Source: Gautieria morchelliformis
Lineage: Eukaryota > Basidiomycota > Agaricomycetes > Gomphales > Gomphaceae
DNA length: 64,000 bases
Direction: 5' to 3'
Assembly: GCA_015179125.1 (NCBI GenBank)
Contig: WHVA01000437.1
Span: forward strand, 1 to 64,000
Shown: one piece after another, positions 56,033 to 64,000 of the stretch
Layout: each line of letters starts with the position of its first letter
How positions within the stretch are numbered: the stretch's first letter is position 1
Notes under the pieces: generated by a model
What the model saw: the letters and a program-made list of their open reading frames with translations, nothing else
What the model was told of the DNA's origin: nothing
Database searches by the model: none
Made by a program: the position numbers and the translations under genes

Positions 56033-57809
56033 TTAATGTCCGTGGAACGTATGTGTCAGGCTCATGTCCCACCCGCGGAACTGGGGGTACACGGCGACAT
56101 CGGGGGGACACATGAGTAAGTCTGACGCCATTGCATACGACTGGGGGTCGGGGTAGTGATCCTCAGTGGTGGGAGGGGCCGGGCAGTAGAACGGGAGCGT
56201 GTGCGCATGTGGATGGCGCACCGCAGAATCAAATGGACATGGGGGAGGGGAGGAGGGCGCGAGTGTCGGCTGTGCCGGGCATGTCGGTGTCACATAAACA
56301 CTGTTGAGGAAGTCTAGCTCAAGCGCGGGCTTTGGACTGATGGGCGGAGTTGGAGGCGAAGCAGAGCTGCACGAGGGAAAGCACATAAGAATGGGCACGT
56401 CTGATTGAGGGGCGCACGTACAAGATATGGTCGTCAAGTTCCATGATGCGGCGGAAGAGCATACAAGCAGAGGTGGGGTGATGAAGATCTTCCAGAGCTT
56501 CGCGTGCCGTCCGGAGCGCACTCGCGAAATGCACCATGGGGCTGTACACCGTCGGATTTGTAAGACACCGGCATCGAGAGGCAGCGCCGGAATTATGCAC
56601 AGCAGATTGGGAACAAGGAGTTTTTTGCACCTCGGGCGTGCAGTATCGAGATCCGGGAGCCGAACATGCAGGGACTGATGTCTGTATGCCGATGCTTGCG
56701 TGATGGCTGGAAGGAGGGCAGATCGACAACTGGGTCGAGAGGCCATCGACGAAGGGAGGCATTTCAGTTTCGCCTCGACCCGGAAAGAGACTGGCGAGGG
56801 GGGTCCATCTTCAGATGACTCGGACGCAGCAGGACTGACGCAAGCCGTTAGCGGTCGACTTGCAGCACAATCCTGCATCCCCGCCCCGTCTCCTGGGACG
56901 AAGCTAGACAACGGAGGAGAAAACCCTGCTGGGTCGGCATACGGTGCATCTTGAAAAGAACAGGAAATCGAGAGAGGCGAAGCAGGAGCAATACCGTTGA
57001 AAGGAGGAGATACAGATGAAGCAGATGATATAGTACATGGGGCATCAAGTGACAACGGAGAGTCGGGGGAGAGTGGCGAGATTGGAGTGAGCGGCGAACC
57101 GATTGATGAGAGCGATGGGCCTGCTTCAGAGGGTGTGAATTCAGGCGTGAATGCCTGTTGTTCAAGCTTGATTTTGCATTCTTCCGAGTCGCCATTGGAC
57201 CTCCCGTCTGCGATCGCGTCGAAAAACGCTTCGACTGAGGTGCAGCGCGCGTACTTGCGCGTGGCTTTGGCGCGTCGCCTCGTTCCGCGCCTGAGGGAAA
57301 CAAGCGAGGGGTCGTGAGTGATGCCGTCAGGCGCGAGCCAACGCGGATGGGGCCTGTTGTTGAGTGAGCGAATTACAGACTCAAGCTCGGCAATTCGGTT
57401 TTTGAGGCGCGTTGACTCGTCAACTTGAGCCTTGTCCCTGGAGACATTCTTTGTGAGTACGATGAAAAAAGAATCACAGGCAACGTACCTCTCAGTAGGA
57501 TCATCGAGTTCGTATACGCAGAGGCCAGTCTACTTTATTTTCCAGGGCTGCGGGGGAGAGTACTATAGACTAGGCTTACCAGGCCATGTTTGATACATCG
57601 CGTGCAGGGCCGTTTTCTGTCGCACTGGGGCGCGTATCAGATTACTGCAAGGCGCCGCACATCTCACAACTCACCTTTCTCTTCGAGGCGTAGCAATTCA
57701 GACAAGACACCCTCATCCTGTTGCGCCTGCGTTTACGATGGTTTTCCTCGCCAGGTTCAAGTGACATGCGGAAAGAAGAAGATGGTGATTCTGCAGCGTC
57801 AAGGAGCAT
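56033..57809 (-). CDS. Zn2Cys6 (GAL4-type) transcription factor, six exons
   Basis: Exons 57809-57675, 57624-57580, 57529-57489, 57437-56631, 56541-56422, 56366-56033 join in phase to 493 residues; introns are 50, 50, 51, 89 and 55 bp. ATG 57809 has an in-frame TAG just upstream. A basic stretch (HRKRRRNRMR) precedes the cluster CLNCYASKRK-CDRKRPCTRC-IKHGLTGLC (CX2CX6CX5CX2CX8C), split over exons 1-3. Then a coiled-coil linker follows (DESTRLKNRIAELESVIRSL), a long Ser/Pro-rich middle, and a helical segment near the C-terminus (FASALRTAREALEDLHHPTS; LFRRIMELDDHI). Known family role: DNA-binding regulators in the nucleus, usually dimers. The target is unknown. The intron 56542-56630 (GTGCAA donor) is the least certain. 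Confidence 0.86.
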
Positions 57810-59654
57810 GGTCAACTAGGATTTTTTGGGCGAGACAATCGAGCCCCAGACGAAAAATCGAGGCCTATATATTATCCAGAACAAATCTTTAGGCATATCA
57901 GCAATAGGCAAATCGTTACCTATGAAAGAATTATTTCAGTGTATTCTTGTAAGCGGTTCCACTGCCAGGAGCTGCCAGAGTATGAATGCATGGGTGCCGA
58001 AAAAGAAGCGACGCGGGCCCGTCCCCAGAAATTGCAAAGGTTAATTGACTTGCCAGGTCGTCAAGGAATACATTGCTTTCATATACAAGACCATCCGAGT
58101 CCTCAATAAGCTATAGTGCAACGATCCGCGGTGTCAACCAGCCCTTCATAAGAATCGACAGACGTCAACGAAGCCGCGGTTTCCAAGTTTATCATAATAT
58201 TGCTTCGGATCCGGAGCTGAAGCGGGGGTCCAATATTCACACCCAGCTAATCACTATTTCAGACATTTGATGGTCCTCCGTCCTGAGATGACATTCCAAA
58301 TTCCAATGATCTACAGTATTTCCTTTTTCTCCTGATATCCGCAATGTATACTCACTCGTAAGTCAGCCAACCTGTCAGGTTCATCCATTTCCCACTAACT
58401 CTGAAGTACTAAGTGGCACAAGCGACATTAAAACAATAAGATGTCGATGGGTCCACCAAGAGAACAAACTTGTCGAGTCTCTTGCGCAGCGTGCCCAGTG
58501 CTTTCATTACGTGGTTAGAGCTCCCATCAGCGGCCGAATAAACTGAAGCCTGGAACTTAGATGTGTCACCACGTGAGTACATGCCGAGCGGATCTGAGAT
58601 ACGTAGATATTCGTGACCGGTAACGCTTGCTCATCCGTCGTTGGCAGAGGTTTCTAGCGTTCTCTTGGCTTTGGAAGCATCCAGGATCGCCATTGGCCCG
58701 CTAATCACGTCAAAAAGGGCTGTGCATAGCATAGCTGTGGCAATAAATAAAGTCGACATGCTGACATGCACCTTTTCAAACCACCCTCAAAATTCGCGAA
58801 TGAAGATCGCCCAGTCGACGAAATTCGATGAGCGTGCTGATCAGCGCCCGTCATGACCTCCATTGCGGCATCGACCTAAGGCTGAATACCAGTTGTCATT
58901 TCGATTTCTAGGTTTCCGCTCTGAGGGTGTTCTTTTCTTAAGGAAACACCGCTGTACGGAGGTACGCATACACGTTATCGCATGTTCGGCTGTATCCTTG
59001 CCTGCTAACCGCACGACATGCAGCCATGAAATACCAGTGAACGAATTAGCCAAATATCTTAAAATCGACGGCTGCAGCTCGGTTAGACTCAAACCAAATG
59101 CTTGAACTGTGAGTCCGCTGTCAGGCTGCCGGTGGTGACCGTCTCTTATATTTCAAGTTTGGCCAGGGTGCTCGAGCATCACAATGCTTCGACATGCTTG
59201 CTAGGTCACTGATTCTTGTAGAGCGCCAGCTGGTTGAATAATATATAAGCCGACGAGAAGAATTCATGTCGCAGGGACTCGGGGGTTCCCTTGTGGGTGG
59301 GTGATAAGAAGCGGCTTAATTACATGTTAAGAGACGAGATAAACCCATTGTATCATGTTCCGAACATCACTCATAATGCAGTTCAAGTTCGACCTCTGAT
59401 ACTTGAAGCGATTTTTTGTGGTTCGAAACAATCTGTCACTTTATAAATATGCTTTTAGCAAAATAATGCGTGCTTTATATATGGGTGTTCGTGGATACAG
59501 TGTTCTGACACCTCTTCCCCTTATGCCCTCTCCGTAATGCCGTTCATCTAACCTTGCTCTCCCTCCGGCGGTATCATGCCCTCGCACACACATCACACCT
59601 GTAGTGATACCTTGTCCGTGGATACTGCCACTACAAGGGATATTGTTCTGAGTC
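57810..59654. other. Intergenic, no gene supported
   Basis: Upstream region of the Zn2Cys6 gene and downstream region of the DUF6533 gene. Short open frames on both strands show no motif or coherent exon set. Confidence 0.4.
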
Positions 59655-61322
59655 TCAAGAAGGCATGAACCACCGAAACAACTGGAACAATGACTCACCA
59701 TGGCGATGTTCAGCAAATACATCACTATCTACAGCGCTCGCAGGTTCCCTGCCATGAGGGATTTCCTCAAGCTTGATTCCCGCCTTTGCGTCAGACAAGG
59801 GGTCATCGTCCATGTGAGCTTCAATTGCTTCAGATGTTCCAATCTCCTCAATGTTCGGATCGCCGAATTCCTCTATGAGTGACTTGTGAATGTGTCGTGC
59901 GGCTGCACGAAAGGTCGTTATGGGATGGTGTGCCGAATGGGTGGTGCCATTAGGGTGAGCAGCCCTCTCTTGAAGAGCAAGATGACAGCGACAAATGATG
60001 ACGACAGACCCACTGGCTGTAGTGTTAGCCATGTGACTTAATAATGAGCCTAATAGGCTCTCACCTGTCTTGCAAAGTTGAGCTATTGACCGCATGTAAA
60101 ATTGACCTACCAAGTGTATGTGTGCAATGGACTCACTCCTGACACCTGTTATACTGAATGTTAGGTATGTCTCATGAAATTGAACATCATACAGTACCTT
60201 CGTGGCAATGCTAATGGTTAATGTCATGATCAATACAAATCTGAGTCGGTATCAGATCTGATGGAAAGTTCAACGGTGGCGGTCTTAAAGTACACACCCA
60301 TATCTTATAAGACCTAGACTGGTAATGAGCTATTTCAAAGTGTAAGGATGAATTAACCTACCTTGTTCAGCCAAAGTCTGGGCCAGTGACTTTCGAACGA
60401 GCAACTGAAACTTTCTTGAGTGCCTCACAAGTCCAAGGGTATTGTATAGTGTTACAACAACAACCAATGTTTCAAAAAGTATAATGAGCATATTATCGGC
60501 TAGGAATAAATGGTCTGTTAAACTGCAACGAAACACGAGGATTTCTCACCCCTGACAAAGCAATATATAGACATGTTTCAAAATAACTACTGCATTCACT
60601 CACAAAATCAGAGCATCCAGATCCTGAGCTGTGGCGTTGCATTTATTTTTGACAGCGATAGACTGTAATACCGTATTGCGTTTGAGGATAGATTAGTGGC
60701 AGATTTGAACTTGAAGAAGAGGGAAGTGTGCATGCATACCACTAGCGCACCCAAACTGCCCATATGCAGAAGAAGACAGAGGGCTCCAAGCATCCACCGC
60801 ATCCCTCGATTGTGGTGGGACATGGCGTATATTCGCGCCCACAAGAGTCCTGCAAGGCGTGGTATGTAATTTTATCACTGAGGACTTACCAGTACATAGT
60901 TACCTTCTATACCTGGAAGGGCCACAATGACTAGACAATCTTGGAGACGCATCAGTGAGTTGCACACACTGCTTTTGCATCAGATGATGTATAAAAGAAC
61001 ACAAATATCATACTGGATTATGTGAGCATCCTGCGTTCACGAATAAACCCACTCACCTCGAGTGGGACATAATGACATTTGCTGTATCCGTGTATACCCC
61101 AATAATACCCATAAGGAAGATAGGATAGCGAGCGAGCAGGTAAAGGACAGATCCTAATCTGACCTTTCTGTGCCAGATATAGGTAATCTCGGACGGGAGG
61201 GTCAGGAGAGTATCATAGGCGACCAGTGCTGTGTGGATCAGGGATACGTTAGCAGTCCCTGATTATCGATTACTCCTTACACACCGAGGGCAGCAACATC
61301 CACATAGGTAACAGCCCGACTT
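59655..61322 (-). CDS. DUF6533-type multi-pass membrane protein gene
   Basis: Phase-consistent exons: 61322-61285 (start of the gene not resolved), 61228-61057, 60972-60914, 60849-60740, 60662-60604, 60522-60362, 60313-60298, 60240-60198, then a terminal part within 60020-59655. The first parts read VTYVDVAAL then YDTLLTLPSEITYIW, the hallmark of the basidiomycete DUF6533 domain. Membrane segments include SVLYLLARYPIFLMGIIGVY, MRWMLGALCLLLHMGSLGAL, MLIILFETLVVVVTLYNTLG and FVLIMTLTISIAT. LLWARIYAMSHHNRGMRW matches the usual loop after helix 3. The soluble tail is acidic (DPNIEEIGTSEAIEAHMDDD). The function of the family is unknown. The last intron (acceptor near 60085) and the stop are uncertain. 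Confidence 0.72.
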
Positions 61323-62371
61323 TAAGACTGTCAGATTCTACCTCATTGGTTGACCTGACATACTCACATATATGATATAACCTGAATATCCACACTCTGT
61401 TGAGATGCCATATGGTGATCGTATACTGTAAACTAAGTGGGACGGATATCTGGATGTTAAAGATGAACCGTCCGCCGACAGAACCTTATAGCATGGGATG
61501 GCAGAGGGGCACGAAACTGAAACTGGGGTTACAGCCTCCGCTATGATTACCCTCGTTGACAACGCGTTGATCTTCGCGCGCGCCTCCATGAAAGATAACA
61601 CTGGCGATAGTCAGAGAACGGGATGGCACGCTCACAACTCACACCACATAGCGTGATCACAGTCCAAAATCCATACACTAGTGATGATGATGAACCTTAT
61701 AGAAGTCCTGCTATCGAGTGCGTCTGCAAGGCGGTCAGGTATGATCATATGTTCAATTGGGGAGTCGCCGTTTCAATCACATCAGAGCCTGACTAAAGGG
61801 CATCATGCACTACAACACCTAGAATCCAGGAGTCCATGATCGAGGCGTCTGGGGCTGTGGAGTCGCCATTTTAATCACACCAGAGCCTGACTAAAGGGGA
61901 TGCACTACAATACCTACTAGTAGAATCCAGGAGTCCATGATCGAGTGGCCCACCGGCGTCAACTGCTGCTGGACACCACCTCGATCTGGCTTTTTTATCC
62001 TTCAGGATTCCTTGACTGGGTAATACTACAGAACACGGCACACAACGACGGTTCTAGCTATTGCCGATGTCGGCCTGGTGGGATGTAGTAGGGCGATGTC
62101 TGGACATGAGGTTAGAGCTCAGTTTGTTTTATATTGTGTTTGGGGCTCAGGGCAGTGCATGTCATCAACATCCAGGGGCACGGTCTGGTCGAGCCACGGT
62201 AAATCAATAGTTGATATATAACATATAACATACTGAACCATGAAGGATGGCTGGCATCCAACCAATGCATCAAGAATGCTTCAACTCTCGATGTCTAGAG
62301 GTGCTGGGTCTTAAGATGGGAACACCGTTTCTAGATCTCATGACGAGGTAACAACTCAGGCGTGCCTGTCT
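61323..62371. other. Intergenic with a tandem duplication
   Basis: Holds the unresolved 5' end of the DUF6533 gene and, at about 61763-61945, two copies of a unit of about 95 bp sharing AGAGCCTGACTAAAGGG and ATCCAGGAGTCCATGATCGA. No gene is seen. Confidence 0.45.
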
Positions 62372-62732
62372 CTCCCAAGGGCGGATGCGGGATGGATGGG
62401 GTGTCGGATTTGGTTTTTGTGTGACTTTATCCGGTGGGTCTCTACGAAGTGAGGGGTGTGGGGGCTTTTCATTCTCTACTTCAAGACAGGCACACCGGTT
62501 ATGTACAGGCAGCAGGGGCACACATCTCACCCGCTGCGCGTCACAAAATCCGACGCATCTTCCACTTCCGATGCACCATGTTCCGCATTTTCGGAAATTC
62601 CTTCCGCAGTGGGCACTCCACTATGTCTGCAAGTGTGAGGAACTCTGGAAGGAGCTCAAGTTTCTCCTCTGTGGTCATAAGCCGGATGTCAAAGGCTTGG
62701 GGGCACTCGCGGGCATAGTGGCCTGGTTGTCA

Positions 62733-63690
62733 TCATCGGAAGCAGGTGATGGTTCTGTGGCCTTTTCCACGCATGCGGTCAACATCCATTGGGGCAGGGC
62801 CACTCTTCGAGGGAGGGGGGCTAGTGTTCCTAATAGGAGCAGGTGGAGCAACCGTCGGAAATATTTTCCGTGTGGGAATGAACGCACTTCTGGGTTTTGG
62901 CACAGGTGGAGTGGGACGAGCGGAACTGCGTGTCATGTACCGGTTTGTCTCCACAAAGGCCTTGTTTGCTTCCCTGTTTCGGGACACCCTCCGCGCAGCT
63001 TGGTACCACCCTTCCAGGTCATCGAAACCCGGAGCTCCATCCCCAAGCAGCGCAACTTGGTTCTGGAGTGTCGGATCAAGCCCTCGTCGGAATTTGATGA
63101 CAATCGTCTTGTCGTCATCATACTCCGCAAGGTCGATGAGCTCCTGGAAGCGGTCAATGTAGTCATCGACTGGATCCTTGGCCTGGTACCAGCTGGTCCC
63201 CTCGAGCTTCATAAGGGCTGTGAGCTGCTCATTTGTTGGGAAGAACTGGTTGGAAAATGTTTTCTCGAAGGCATCCCAGTCCCGGAAGTAGTTCCCCTTG
63301 CCCTTTGCTTCATGTCAGATCACCTTGTTTGCAAAACGGGCTGCGCGATCCGACTTGAAAAAGGACAATGCCCAGTGAATCCGAGCCTGGTCGTTCGGAA
63401 AGAGGTCTCCGACAATTGCGAAGTAGATGCTGCATGTGTTGAAGAATGCGCGTCCCTTCTCCCGATCTCCGTCAAAGTCCGACGGAGTTGCAGGTTTGAC
63501 CTTTGCCAACTTTGCGGACATCCTCTCTTCCGCCAGTTCCGCTTTTCTGAAATCCGGCTCATCCACATTGCATTTCCACCACTTTGTGGAATATCTAACT
63601 TAGCCAAAATCGTTTGTAAGGCTGTTTCAATTGCGTCGGTCTTCATCCGGTTCCGCGTCAATTCCTCCTCCATATTCCGAAGACGATCAT
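62733..63690 (-). pseudogene. Gag of the right-edge E relative
   Basis: N-terminal helix (DPDDRLRNMEEELTRNRMKT), then a frameshift near 63560 into EPDFRKAELAEERMSAKLAK, ARIHWALSFFKSDRAARFAN, a stop at 63315-63317, then the capsid part KDPVDDYIDRFQELIDLAEY. The zinc knuckle begins CFR and then has two TGA codons where E has Cys-Arg (near 62733-62738). Beyond it QPGHYA is still readable. Dead copy. Confidence 0.78.
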
Positions 63691-63887
63691 CCGGATCCAT
63701 GTCAGAAGGGGAAATATGGGACGGGATTTCCAGGGTTGGGAGCTCGACGTAAGAAGAGGGGCTGTCGTATACCGTGTGCACGGAAGAGGTTGCGATCTCC
63801 GAGTCGCTGTCTCCAATTCCGAACGCACCTATGGCAAATGCAACGCGCAGTACGACCGCCGGTCCTCTAGGGGAGAGACTTTTCTGC

Positions 63888-64000
63888 TGTAAGGGCAACC
63901 CTGGCTGATTGTGGAAATCACACTACCACACAACTGACAAGGGGAAATCCAAAGTATGTATAAATGAACAGAGTATACAAGAGAGGGGATTCTCACCTGA
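63888..64000 (-). repeat. 5' LTR of the right-edge E relative (partial)
   Basis: Reads TGTAAGGGCAACC on the plus strand, the inverse of the E LTR end GTTGCCCTTACA, and contains the GGATTTCCCCTTGTCAG block. Continues past the window. Confidence 0.82.

Larger units (their letters stand above)
62372..64000 (-). mobile_element. Truncated inverted relative of element E
   Basis: Minus-strand 5' LTR (63888 to beyond the window), gag, and the start of the protease linker. It ends near 62372, where similarity to E stops (PSRIRPWE). It supplies the gag N-terminus missing from E. Long plus-strand open frames here (for example 62385-63752) are antisense to gag. Confidence 0.8.

Noticed and set aside
61338..61601. 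Minus-strand frame of 87 codons as first exon of the DUF6533 gene
   Set aside because: Its donor site phase does not fit the next exon and it lacks the expected N-terminal pattern; the true start stays unresolved.
62385..63752. 455-codon plus-strand open frame; a similar 289-codon frame is antisense to E gag at 19287-20156
   Set aside because: Both lie exactly opposite gag coding sequence. Being open in two related copies follows from shared codon use, and the motifs (zinc knuckle, capsid) are on the sense strand.
1..64000. tRNA, rRNA or CRISPR features
   Set aside because: No cloverleaf-like gene, rRNA block or regularly spaced identical repeats with unique spacers were seen. The repeats present are tandem or LTRs.

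Overview
The window reads as a gene-poor, transposon-rich stretch of a mushroom-forming basidiomycete (Agaricomycetes). The host genes have short GT-AG introns of about 50-90 bp. Their types are basidiomycete-typical: an F-box-like remnant, a patatin-NB-ARC-TPR NLR-like gene, a Zn2Cys6 regulator and a DUF6533 membrane protein. All gene calls come from reading the sequence; no searches were run. I saw no tRNA, rRNA or CRISPR.

Layout. 1-4100 holds solo and partial LTRs, a hairpin-bearing repeat, a minisatellite and AT-rich tandem repeats. 4248-4793 is a broken F-box-like gene, cut off by Ty3/gypsy element A (4808-19313). A is itself split by Ty1/copia element B (10612-15933, 5-bp target duplication GTCAT). 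19314-25458 is gypsy element E, missing its 5' end and carrying a 1.07-kb insertion. 25459-30934 is a patchwork of rearranged copies of LTR family F, with a solo copia LTR (28545-29041). 30935-45769 is gypsy element C (target duplication CATTC), which contains gypsy element D (32513-39040, target duplication CCAAC) and a solo LTR (40583-41125). From about 47.4 kb the window is host DNA: the NLR-like gene, an orphan four-exon gene, a complete six-exon Zn2Cys6 gene, a multi-exon DUF6533 gene, and at the right edge a truncated inverted relative of E.

Most notable: three of the gypsy elements carry an extra gene beyond gag-pol near the 3' LTR, and the three genes look unrelated. A has a sense ORF of about 660 codons with a coiled coil. 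D has an open sense ORF of 198 codons although its pol is dead. C has an antisense, intron-containing gene whose product has a Zn2Cys6-like cluster, a charged coiled-coil N-terminus and an acidic tail.

Across the elements, and in the F-box gene, almost every nonsense codon is a TGA where the conserved residue is Arg (CGA). This points to CpG-to-TpG decay, as from cytosine methylation or a RIP-like process. LTR similarity fits the nesting: B and D look young (near-identical LTRs) and C looks old.
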